A DNA stretch of 64,000 nucleotides from Arthrobacter gandavensis (GTDB lineage: Bacteria; Actinomycetota; Actinomycetes; Actinomycetales; Micrococcaceae): assembly GCF_015355785.1 (NCBI RefSeq), contig NZ_JADKYW010000006.1:142702-206701 (forward strand), in the 5' to 3' direction. This document shows positions 29,909 to 37,161 of this stretch, in pieces. The translations under genes and the position numbers were made by a program. Positions within the stretch are counted from its first letter, which is position 1. Every line of letters begins with the position of its first letter. A model generated the notes under the pieces. It had not been told where the DNA came from. It saw nothing but the letters and a program-made list of their open reading frames with translations, and did no database searches.

Positions 29909-30469
29909 TCAGAGGGCTCGGCTGACGGTGCTTCGGTGCCTCCGGGTTCGTAATCGCAGCGTGACCCTATCGGAGCCCAGGGAAACTTTAAGCAGGCGCA
30001 CGGCCACACGGGGTAGGTACAGACGCCCGGAGGGACAGCAGCCGGGAGGCCCCGCGGTGGAATCGTTCGTTCCCAGGCGCGGGGAATTGGTGTCCTGGTC
30101 CCAGAGGATGGTCTGGCGCAGGATCCGGCCCTGGACCCATACGTGCTCCGGCCCGGTACCCACGGTCGCAACCCAGAGGTCCCGATTCTGTTCTGAGGTG
30201 TTTACCTGGGTTCCGGATGCTGCCAGCGTGAAGGCGTCGACATTGAAGCGGCTGGTCTTTTCAAGTTTCTGGAGCTGGGACACCACATCGTTGTAGGTCA
30301 GGATGCTGGAGATGTTGGTGTTCCCGTTGGGGGACGGGAGATTGGCATCGGCGACAGCGGGTGCCGTCCCGCTAAAAGGAATAACGACGGCGAGGGCAGC
30401 GGCGGCGGCCAGCCCGCGCCATCGTCGGAGGGGTGTGGGGCTGCCGGTGCTTTGTGGTGAGTTGGTCAT
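29909..30469 (-). pseudogene. Truncated secreted M14 zinc carboxypeptidase remnant
   Basis: The frame gives 186 residues: a signal peptide (basic start, then AAAAALAVVIPFSG, cleavage near APAVADA) and a start typical of actinobacterial M14 carboxypeptidases (LPSPNGNTNISS, LTYNDVVSQLQKLEKTS, GTGPEHVWVQGRI). In intact members the last motif continues into the zinc site HGNEPYG. Here it jumps to RQTILWDQDTN, which I recognise from the later part of the family just before the LNRDW motif, then runs into unrelated sequence. Both zinc-ligand regions are absent. I read this as an internal deletion plus frameshift. It keeps a strong ribosome site (CGGAGG), so a short secreted peptide could still be made. 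Confidence 0.65.
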
Positions 30470-30648
30470 GGTTTCCTCCGGTGAACGTCTGGGAAGACCA
30501 GGGACTGCTGCCTCCGTCGGAATCTTGAGTTTTGTCTCTCGTCTTGAGTAAAAATCGAGGAAAAATTTGGAATCGACGAATAGTTACGCATCAGGAATGA
30601 TCCGCCCGTGCGGTTGACAGCCGAAAGAGTCCTGACGAGCATTGCGCT

Positions 30649-31128
30649 ATGACTCAGCAGGAAGCACTGCCGCTCCGTCTTGTCCTGGTGGTCCTCGGAA
30701 TCCTTGCCCTGGGGTCGCAGACAGTGCTGCTGCCGCGCCTCGCGGGCGAGTACGCCACGGCGTATCCGCAGGTCGCGCACCTAGCCGTCCCTTACACCGT
30801 CGCGGCGATCGCCGCAGTTGTCGGTTTCGAAGCGGCGCTGCTGGCGGCGTGGCGGATGCTCAGCATCGTTGTGGCAGAGGGCTCGCTGACCCTGGGCGCA
30901 GCCGGGCCGGCAAGCCTTATGGCAGTCTCGCTCGGCCTGTCCGGCGTAACTTTGGCCGGGATCTGCGCGCATGCCGGGTCCGTAGCAGGGGTCGGCGGTC
31001 CCGCGATGCTGCTGGGACTGCTTTGCGGACTGGCGCTGGTTCCCGCTGCCGTGGGGCTGCGGAACAGGATCCTGCGAGCCGGCATGGAACCCGCCGCAGA
31101 CCTGGACGGGCGCTACCGCTGGATGTGA
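30649..31128 (+). CDS. DUF2975-like small membrane protein
   Basis: A 159-residue protein with four predicted membrane helices (about 10-30, 45-70, 80-105 and 112-135). The pattern of the first loop (VLLPRLAGEYATAYPQVAHLAVPY) matches DUF2975 membrane proteins. In other bacteria these are often followed by a small HTH regulator, which is not seen here. ATG 30649 has no clear ribosome site. The upstream 180 bp is noticeably AT-rich for this window. Function is unknown. Confidence 0.7.
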   Translation: MTQQEALPLRLVLVVLGILALGSQTVLLPRLAGEYATAYPQVAHLAVPYTVAAIAAVVGFEAALLAAWRMLSIVVAEGSLTLGAAGPASLMAVSLGLSGVTLAGICAHAGSVAGVGGPAMLLGLLCGLALVPAAVGLRNRILRAGMEPAADLDGRYRWM

Positions 31129-31142
31129 AAGGAAGCAGCGGC

Positions 31143-31306
31143 ATGGCCCCGACAGGCGCCAGGAACACGGTCGATGAGGTGATGTAGCAGCTGGCCGCCC
31201 TCGAGGATCCAAAACGCGGGCGGGGGGACCTGCGCGTCGCCTGGTTCGCACCCGCCCTGCGCTCGTCTGGATTGCTGAGATGGTCCGCAGGCATGAAGGG
31301 AAATGA
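31143..31306 (+). pseudogene. Remnant of a DNA alkylation repair (AlkD-like) gene
   Basis: A good ribosome site (AAAGGAAG) precedes ATG 31143, and the frame reads NTVDEVM, an in-frame TAG, then QLAALEDPK, the start I know from AlkD-like DNA alkylation repair proteins (DEVLAQLAALEDPK). About 50 bases further, in another frame, the sequence reads WIAEMVRRHEGK and stops at 31304-31306, resembling that family's C-terminal end. The roughly 200 residues between are missing. This looks like an internally deleted, nonsense-bearing gene wedged between two intact genes. The identification rests on short motifs. Confidence 0.45.
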
Positions 31307-31309
31307 AGC

Positions 31310-31921
31310 ATGGGAACAGTATCGCTTGACTTGTTTATGACCCTTGACGGCATCTACCAGGGACCCGGAGGCGCCGGGGAGGACACCTCCGGAGGGTTCA
31401 CACTTGGTGGCTGGCAGGCGGCCTTCGCCGACGCTGAATCCGGCGCCGCGATCATGGCGGGCATCAATCGGATGGACGCGCTGCTGCTTGGCCGCAGGAC
31501 CTACGACATCTTCGCCGGGTACTGGCCGCAGCTGGGGAACTCCAATCCCATAGCGGCAAAGTTCAACTCAATGGACAAGTACGTAGTGTCCCGGGCCCTG
31601 GAAGAAGCCGGCTGGGACGGGACCACCGTGCTGTCCAGCGCAGAAGAGACGGCGCAGCTCAAGGACCGACACGAAAACATCCACGTAGTGGGCAGCGGGG
31701 ACCTTGCAGGTTCGCTGCTGGCGGCCGGAATCCTGGACCGGTTGAACCTGTTCCTGTATCCGGTAACGCTGGGCTCGGGAAAGCGGATCTTCTCCGGCGA
31801 CGGCGGCCTCCCGGCAGCCTTCACCCTCGCTGAGCCGCCGCAGGCTTTTCCGGCCGGAGTCCTTCGCTTGGTTTATGACCGTAACGGCGTTCCGGTAACG
31901 GGACTCGACGCCGGCTCGTAG
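31310..31921 (+). CDS. Dihydrofolate reductase-family (RibD C-terminal-like) protein
   Basis: A 203-residue protein of the RibD-C/DHFR-like reductase group: SLDLFMTLDGIYQGPGG at the N-terminus, LLLGRRTYDIFAGYWP in the middle, and IHVVGSGDLAGSLLAAGILDRLNLFLYPVTLGSGKRIF toward the end (the full stretch is split by family positions rather than one motif). Such stand-alone proteins are common in actinobacteria; NADPH-dependent reduction is likely but the substrate is unknown. The ATG at 31310 immediately follows the decayed repair-gene remnant. Confidence 0.82.
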   Translation: MGTVSLDLFMTLDGIYQGPGGAGEDTSGGFTLGGWQAAFADAESGAAIMAGINRMDALLLGRRTYDIFAGYWPQLGNSNPIAAKFNSMDKYVVSRALEEAGWDGTTVLSSAEETAQLKDRHENIHVVGSGDLAGSLLAAGILDRLNLFLYPVTLGSGKRIFSGDGGLPAAFTLAEPPQAFPAGVLRLVYDRNGVPVTGLDAGS

Positions 31922-31944
31922 CGGCTGCCGGAGGACCAGGCACT

Positions 31945-32610
31945 TTACGCGCCGGGACGGGCCTTGTCCTCTAACCGGCCTGTTAGGGGACCAAGCACCA
32001 GCAGAGATGCCCACACCAGGCGTCCGGGGCCGGGGCCGGCCAGGAAGGTCACCGGAATAGACGCGAGGAACACCGCGGGCACGGTGGCATGGGGGAGTGC
32101 TTGCGCCAACCGGATAAGGGTCCGGGCGCCCGGCACACGGCCTTGCCGGCGGGCGGAGAGGCGGAGCGCCGCCTGGGCCAGAGAGGCCAGCGCGATGTTC
32201 GCCGCGTATAGAGCGGTGGGCAAGGCAAAGTCGGAGGTGCCGGGATCGCTGGTCCCCTGGGTGGTGAACGGCAGCAGAACGATGAAAAACGCCGCTACCG
32301 TGTTCCAAACGATGACGGGTGGCGTCATCAGGAGAATTCCGGCCGTAATTCGGTAGTTGACCCGCCAGAACACGGCGATGACCACGAAGCTGAGCAGGAA
32401 ACCGAAAATCTGGGAAATCAGCCCGGAGTCCAGCAGCGCGGACATACTGGACCACGACCGTGCCGGCGGCAGGTCGATATTCGTAACGAGCAGGGTAATG
32501 GCGAAGCCGTAGATTGCGTCGAAGAAGGAGACGCTCCGCCCGAATTCGACCGAGCTGCGGTCGAAGGCCTCGCCTGGCCGCTGCGGTCCATGTTCAGGGC
32601 TTGCTCCCAT
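31945..32610 (-). CDS. TMEM175-family (DUF1211) potassium channel-like protein
   Basis: A 221-residue protein with six predicted membrane helices. The first helix carries FFDAIYGFAITLLVTNIDLP, which corresponds to the filter-forming FSxxxTL region of bacterial TMEM175 channels, with Y-G-F replacing the usual pattern at part of it. Bacterial members are weakly selective K+ channels that assemble as tetramers. A cation-channel role is family knowledge; selectivity is not predictable. It lies downstream of nhaA, beyond that gene's terminator. Confidence 0.8.
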   Translation of the reverse strand: MGASPEHGPQRPGEAFDRSSVEFGRSVSFFDAIYGFAITLLVTNIDLPPARSWSSMSALLDSGLISQIFGFLLSFVVIAVFWRVNYRITAGILLMTPPVIVWNTVAAFFIVLLPFTTQGTSDPGTSDFALPTALYAANIALASLAQAALRLSARRQGRVPGARTLIRLAQALPHATVPAVFLASIPVTFLAGPGPGRLVWASLLVLGPLTGRLEDKARPGA

Positions 32611-32625
32611 GCCGGGAGGCTAGCA

Positions 32626-32672
32626 CGCCGGACTGGCCTGGACAGCAGAATGCCGTCCAGGCCAGTCCGGCG
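32626..32672 (-). terminator. Terminator hairpin downstream of nhaA
   Basis: An 18-bp perfect inverted repeat (32626-32643 with 32655-32672) with an 11-nt loop begins about 20 bp past the nhaA stop. The architecture, 18-bp stem and 11-nt loop, is the same as the terminator at 3211-3257, though the sequence differs. No T-tract follows. Confidence 0.8.
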
Positions 32673-32692
32673 TACCCAGCAGGGCCGGGGGA

Positions 32693-33997
32693 TCAGCGCA
32701 GGCGGGACTCGACGGCTTCCTCGCTCGTGGATGCTGCGGCCCGGTAGTGACGGTTCCGGGTTGCCAGGATCGCAGCGCCCATAGTCGCGGAGATGATGGA
32801 TCCAACGATCACGCCCACCTTCATATGGTCCGAAGCGGCACTCGCGGCGTCGTAGGACAGCTCGCCCACCAGGAGGGACACGGTGAACCCGATGCCGGCA
32901 ACGAAGGACATTCCCAGGATGTCGATCCAGGCCAGGGACTTGTCCACCGTGATGCCGCGGAGCCTGGTGACAAGGAAGGTGCCCGCGGTAATGCCGATCG
33001 CCTTGCCGAGGACCAGCCCGCCGATGATTCCCAGGGCGATGCTGCTTCCCAGCGCATCGAACAGGCCGCTGAAGCCGCCGACTGTGACGCCTGCGGAGAA
33101 GAACGCGAACACCGGTACCGCGACGGCACTGGAAAAGACGGACCACTTGTCCGCGAAGTGTGCGGCCATTCCTTCGAAGAGGGGCTCGCCGTCGCCCCTG
33201 GTCCCAACTCGGACCTTGGCCCGGCCCTTCGCAACGACGGGAACCATAAAGCCAAGCAGGACGCCGGCGACTGTCGCATGAATTCCCGAGGCGTGGATGA
33301 GGGTCCAGACCGTGACGCCAAGGGGGATCAGGATCCACCAGGAGCGCACGCCGCGCTGCACCAGGACGGCAAAGACTGCCAGCGGCACCAGGGCGGCAAG
33401 CAGCGGAACGAAACCAATGCCGTTGGTGTAGAAAACGGCGATGATGGAGATGGCCAGCAGGTCATCCACTACGGCGAGTGTCAGCAGGAATGTCCTCAGT
33501 GCAGGGGGGAGGAACCGTCCGACAACAGCAATGACAGCCACGGCGAAAGCGATGTCCGTGGCCGCGGGGATCGCCCAGCCGTTGAGCGCGTCACCGCCGG
33601 CGTTGCGGTTGATGAGGGCGAAGATCAGCGCAGGAACCGCGACGCCGCCGATCGCCGCGACGATGGGCACCAGTGCCGTGCGCGGATCACGGAGCTTGCC
33701 GGCCACGAACTCTTCTTTCAGCTCGAGACCGACGACGAAGAAGAACACGGCAAGCAGACCATCTGCTGCCCATGCTGCGACGCTGAGGTTCAGGTGGAGC
33801 ACTTCAGGCCCGAAGGAGAATTCGCGTACCTGCTCGTAGACGCCCGAGAGCGCGGAGTTGGCCAGAAGAAGAGCCAGGACGGTGGCACCCAGCAGCAGGG
33901 CGCCGCCCGTGGTGTCCTTGGCGAGGGTTTGATGGACGCCGCGCCAGATTGAATGCGGGCGCTGGTTATCTGGCAGGGCATTGGAGGATGAGGACAT
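32693..33997 (-). CDS. nhaA: Na+/H+ antiporter NhaA
   Basis: A 434-residue antiporter exchanging Na+ for H+ across the membrane, for salt and alkaline tolerance. About twelve hydrophobic helices are present. The motif AVVDDLLAI holds the paired aspartates of the ion site, with the upstream GWAIPAATDIAFAVAV segment that forms the crossed-helix region. GLELKEEF at the cytoplasmic end of helix 2 is also conserved. ATG 33997 is the natural start. The gene stands alone with its own terminator. Confidence 0.95.
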   Translation of the reverse strand: MSSSSNALPDNQRPHSIWRGVHQTLAKDTTGGALLLGATVLALLLANSALSGVYEQVREFSFGPEVLHLNLSVAAWAADGLLAVFFFVVGLELKEEFVAGKLRDPRTALVPIVAAIGGVAVPALIFALINRNAGGDALNGWAIPAATDIAFAVAVIAVVGRFLPPALRTFLLTLAVVDDLLAISIIAVFYTNGIGFVPLLAALVPLAVFAVLVQRGVRSWWILIPLGVTVWTLIHASGIHATVAGVLLGFMVPVVAKGRAKVRVGTRGDGEPLFEGMAAHFADKWSVFSSAVAVPVFAFFSAGVTVGGFSGLFDALGSSIALGIIGGLVLGKAIGITAGTFLVTRLRGITVDKSLAWIDILGMSFVAGIGFTVSLLVGELSYDAASAASDHMKVGVIVGSIISATMGAAILATRNRHYRAAASTSEEAVESRLR

Positions 33998-34075
33998 GGG
34001 GAGATCTTTCGTGCGCTGTACCTGACATGGGCATAGTGCACCTGCGGATCCGGGATGTGGTCAGGCAGGTGCGGG

Positions 34076-34243
34076 TCAGGAGCGTGGCGGCGGGCAGCCG
34101 GCGATCTCGCCATGTGCGTTGGTGCCCCAGGAACTCATCCAGCCGTTTGTTCCGCTGGCCCGCTTGGCCAGCAGCAGGCGCTTGAGGTACGCCGAAAGAG
34201 CCTGCGTGGAGGCAGGCACAACGGAGCGGCGTCGGGCAGTCAT
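34076..34243 (-). CDS. Hypothetical 55-residue protein
   Basis: A 55-codon frame with third-position GC near 78 percent, as expected of coding DNA here. Its translation is basic at the start (MTARRRSVVPASTQALSAYL) and polar after (WMSSWGTNAHGEIAGCPP). GGAG lies just two bases before the ATG, which is tight. No known family. It sits alone between nhaA and the DUF2231 gene. It may be a real small protein or chance. Confidence 0.4.
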   Translation of the reverse strand: MTARRRSVVPASTQALSAYLKRLLLAKRASGTNGWMSSWGTNAHGEIAGCPPPRS

Positions 34244-34322
34244 AGCTCCAAGTTTAGCAAGGATGCTGATGATGCCCTCACTCGTGACGCCGGCTTCCAG
34301 TGCCGGGGAGACGGCAGCGTGT

Positions 34323-34856
34323 TCAGCGCCGGGACACCCCGCGGCTGAGAGCCAAATAGCCACCAAGGAATCCGGCCGCGGCCGCGGAGACATTTGCTGC
34401 CAGGCCCAGCAGCACGCCGGCCCTGTGCCTGCCGCGCAGGCGCGCCGCGAGCGACGCTGTCATAAGGATCGTCGCAGCGTCCGTGCCCAGGGCGTGTACT
34501 CCTCCGATCCGCCTGTCTGCTCCCGAAAGAGCCGTCCAGTCATTGGCCCCGGCCAGGGCCGTCGGTACGGAAGCGCATAGCCCGGCGGCCACCAGCAGCG
34601 TGGCACTGCGCCGGGCGCGTACTCCGCCGACGAGGTCCAGCACCGTGGCGCTGAGCCAGCAGCCAAGCGGCAGATCCGTGAGGACGGGATGCAGGGAATG
34701 ACCTGCTACGTGCCCGTTGAACGGCGTACCACGGACCCATCTGAGGATGGGGCCGTACAGGTACTCTTGGGACCGGGCGATGCCCTCAGACGCCGGACTC
34801 TCACCGACCGCCTTGACGACACGCTCCGAAACTGTGGAAGTTTTCACGTGCGCCAA
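34323..34856 (-). CDS. DUF2231 domain membrane protein
   Basis: A 177-residue protein with four predicted membrane helices. The motif GHSLHPVLTDLPLGCW at about residues 51-66 is the hallmark of DUF2231, whose histidines suggest metal or heme binding. A second half repeats the pattern with GVHALGTDAATILM. In actinobacteria the domain is often fused to or near Rieske or redox proteins; here it stands alone. Physiological function is unknown. Confidence 0.8.
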   Translation of the reverse strand: MAHVKTSTVSERVVKAVGESPASEGIARSQEYLYGPILRWVRGTPFNGHVAGHSLHPVLTDLPLGCWLSATVLDLVGGVRARRSATLLVAAGLCASVPTALAGANDWTALSGADRRIGGVHALGTDAATILMTASLAARLRGRHRAGVLLGLAANVSAAAAGFLGGYLALSRGVSRR

Positions 34857-34905
34857 GGTACGCCCATTCCGAACTGCGGCCTAGAGAAGCGGCACAAAAG
34901 GCAAA

Positions 34906-34998
34906 GCGCCGGACGGACCGGGTTAGGCGGCTTTAATACTCCAAGCGAGCTCTGCGAGCGTAGGAGTTTCGTTGCCGCCGTTCCGGTCCGCCCGGCGC
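34906..34998 (-). repeat. Hairpin-seated 61-bp repeat element, copy 2
   Basis: Arms 34906-34921 and 34983-34998 pair over 16 bp with one mismatch and enclose the 61-bp core 34922-34982. Read on the minus strand the core matches copy 1 at 56 of 61 positions, with all five differences in two small internal patches flanking the conserved gctcgcagagctc. It lies 21 bp beyond the stop of the fatty-oxidation gene, in the same orientation relative to that gene as copy 1 is to its own. On the minus strand the outer stem is followed by TTTGCCTTTTG, so this hairpin could terminate transcription. Confidence 0.85.
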
Positions 34999-35019
34999 GT
35001 GCCAGGCGACTAAGACGGA

Positions 35020-37161
35020 CTAGGCTGCGGCCACGGGTACAGCACCAGCGTTGAACAGCTTTCCGTTCACCCGCTCAGAGGCACCCACGCGGTCCAGGTA
35101 CGGGGTGATGCCGCCGAGGTGCATCGGCCAGCCCGCGCCCAGGATGACGCAGAGGTCGATGTCTTCCGGTCCGGCGACGACACCTTCATCCAGCATCATG
35201 CCGATCTCCTCGGCGAGTGCGTCCTGCGTCCGCCGCAGCACTTCCTCCGAGGTGGACGGTGAGTCGCCGAAGGTCAGCAGGTCAAGGGTTGCCTGCGGCA
35301 CGTACGGCTTGCCGTCCTCGTCCTTCTGCCAGAGCGACTTGACGCCGCCGTCGATCAGCTTCTGCGAGTTCTCCGAAACGTGGAACCGGTCGCCGAAGGC
35401 TGCGTGCAGGGATTCCTGCACGTGCTGCCCAACCGGCAGTCCCACCAGGGCCAGCAGGTTGAACGGAGTCATCGGCAGGCCCATGGGGCGCAGCGCGTTG
35501 TCCGCGGTCGCGGCGTCGGTGCCTTCATCGAAGACCTTCGTGATCTCACCGAACATGCGGCCGAGGATGCGGTTGACCACGAACGCTGCGGCATCCTTGA
35601 CCAGTACGGCGGTCTTCTTCAGCTGCTTGGCCAGGACGAACGCGGTGGCAAGCACGGCGTCGTCGGTCTTCGGGGCGCGCACAATCTCCAGCAGCGGCAT
35701 CACGGCCACCGGGTTGAAGAAGTGGAACCCCACCACGCGCTCGGGGTGCTGCAGGTCCGCCGCCATTTCGGTGACGGACAGTGAGGACGTGTTGGTGGCA
35801 AGGATGCATTCGGGTGATACCACTGCCTCCACCTCGGCGAAGACCTGCTTCTTGACGGACATTTCCTCGAAGACGGCCTCAATAACGAAGTCGGCGTCGG
35901 AGAAGGCCTCCTTGGAGACGGATCCGGTAACCAGGGCCTTGGTGCGGTTCGCGGCGTCCGGGGAGATGCGGCCCTTGTCCAGCAGCTTGTCCACCTCGGC
36001 GTGGACATAGCCCACGCCCTTGTCCACGCGCGCCTGGTCGATGTCCGTCATCACAACGGGAACCTTGAGCTGCTTGGCAAACAGGAGTGCGAGCTGGCTG
36101 GCCATCAGCCCTGCGCCGACGACGCCGACCTTGGTCACCGGACGGGCCAGCTTCTTGTCCGGAGCGCCGGCGGGACGCTTGCCGCGCTTCTGCACCAGGT
36201 CAAGGAACGCGTACACGGTGGCCTGGAACTGCGGTGTCTGCATCAGTTCGGCCAGTGCGGCGCACTCTGCTTCGCGTGACTGTTCGCGGGTCCAGTCCTT
36301 GCCGGCTTCGAAGATGTCCAGCACCTTTGCGGGTGCGGGAGCGGCGTTGGAGGTGCGTGCCTCGACGAAGGCCCGGCCGGCTGCCACGGCGGCATCCCAC
36401 CGGTCGCCCACCTCGGCGGGCTCGACGGCGTTGGGCCGGGTAACCGTTTCCTCGCCCGTGATGACCCGGGAGGCCCAGGCAAGGGACTGCTCCAGGAAAT
36501 CGGCCGGCTCGAACAGCGCATCGGCGATCCCGAGCTTGTAGGCCGCCGGACCGGAGAGCGTACGGTTGTTGCTCAGCGGGTTCTCGATCATCACCTTGAC
36601 GGCATTTTCGGGTCCGATCAGGCGCGGCAGCAGGTACACGCCGCCCCAGCCGGGGACCAGGCCAATGAAGGCTTCCGGCAGAGCCAGGGCGCCGGCGCCG
36701 GTGGAGACCGTGCGGTAGTCCGACTGCAGGGCGATCTCCAGCCCGCCGCCGAGCGCAACGCCGTTGATGAACGCGAAGGTGGGAACGCCCAGCGTGCCGA
36801 GCTTGCCGTAGACCTCGTGGCCCAGGGCTGCCATGGCGACGCCGTCCTCGTACTCGGCCAGTGTCTTCACAGCCGAAAGGTCCGCACCGGCCACCAGGTA
36901 GTGCGGCTTGCCGGTCACTCCGACGCCCACAATCTCGCCCTTGCCGGCGCGTTCCTTCAGCTCGTCCAGCACACCGCCGAGCTCCAGCAGGGTGTTCGGG
37001 CCCAGCGTGGTCGGGCGGGAATGGTCGACGTCGTTGTCCAGCGTGATGAGGGCGAAGGTGCCGGCACCGCCGGGCAGCCCAATGTCGGAAACGTAGGAGT
37101 GGGTGACGACCTCGTTCGGGAAAAGCCCGGCCAGGCGCTGGTAATCAGGTGCTGCGGTCAT
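35020..37161 (-). CDS. fadB: Fatty-acid oxidation complex alpha subunit (enoyl-CoA hydratase / 3-hydroxyacyl-CoA dehydrogenase)
   Basis: A 713-residue bifunctional beta-oxidation enzyme. The N-terminal crotonase-fold hydratase (oxyanion-hole region VAGADLSAVKTLAEY, then INGVALGGGLEIAL) hydrates enoyl-CoA. The second half begins with an NAD-binding fold VGVVGAGLMASQLALL and contains ATNTSSLSVTEMA and GFHFFNPVAVMPLLE with the catalytic histidine. Its ATG 37161 shares a base with the stop of the preceding thiolase (TAATG), so the two are translationally coupled. The longer frame to 37251 is rejected. Repeat copy 2 lies just downstream. Confidence 0.92.
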   Translation of the reverse strand: MTAAPDYQRLAGLFPNEVVTHSYVSDIGLPGGAGTFALITLDNDVDHSRPTTLGPNTLLELGGVLDELKERAGKGEIVGVGVTGKPHYLVAGADLSAVKTLAEYEDGVAMAALGHEVYGKLGTLGVPTFAFINGVALGGGLEIALQSDYRTVSTGAGALALPEAFIGLVPGWGGVYLLPRLIGPENAVKVMIENPLSNNRTLSGPAAYKLGIADALFEPADFLEQSLAWASRVITGEETVTRPNAVEPAEVGDRWDAAVAAGRAFVEARTSNAAPAPAKVLDIFEAGKDWTREQSREAECAALAELMQTPQFQATVYAFLDLVQKRGKRPAGAPDKKLARPVTKVGVVGAGLMASQLALLFAKQLKVPVVMTDIDQARVDKGVGYVHAEVDKLLDKGRISPDAANRTKALVTGSVSKEAFSDADFVIEAVFEEMSVKKQVFAEVEAVVSPECILATNTSSLSVTEMAADLQHPERVVGFHFFNPVAVMPLLEIVRAPKTDDAVLATAFVLAKQLKKTAVLVKDAAAFVVNRILGRMFGEITKVFDEGTDAATADNALRPMGLPMTPFNLLALVGLPVGQHVQESLHAAFGDRFHVSENSQKLIDGGVKSLWQKDEDGKPYVPQATLDLLTFGDSPSTSEEVLRRTQDALAEEIGMMLDEGVVAGPEDIDLCVILGAGWPMHLGGITPYLDRVGASERVNGKLFNAGAVPVAAA

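Noticed and set aside
29752..34982. The 61-bp core as a coding segment (both copies read GGFNTPxELCExRSFVAAV)
   Set aside because: The shared peptide just reflects shared DNA. The differences between copies change amino acids (Ser/Gly, Arg/Leu), the frames are not led by ribosome sites, and the flanking peptide sequences are unrelated.
29737..34998. The two repeat copies as terminal inverted repeats of one 5-kb transposon
   Set aside because: The copies are inverted and flank 5.2 kb, but there is no transposase or recombinase between them. Each copy is better explained by its fixed place after a stop codon.
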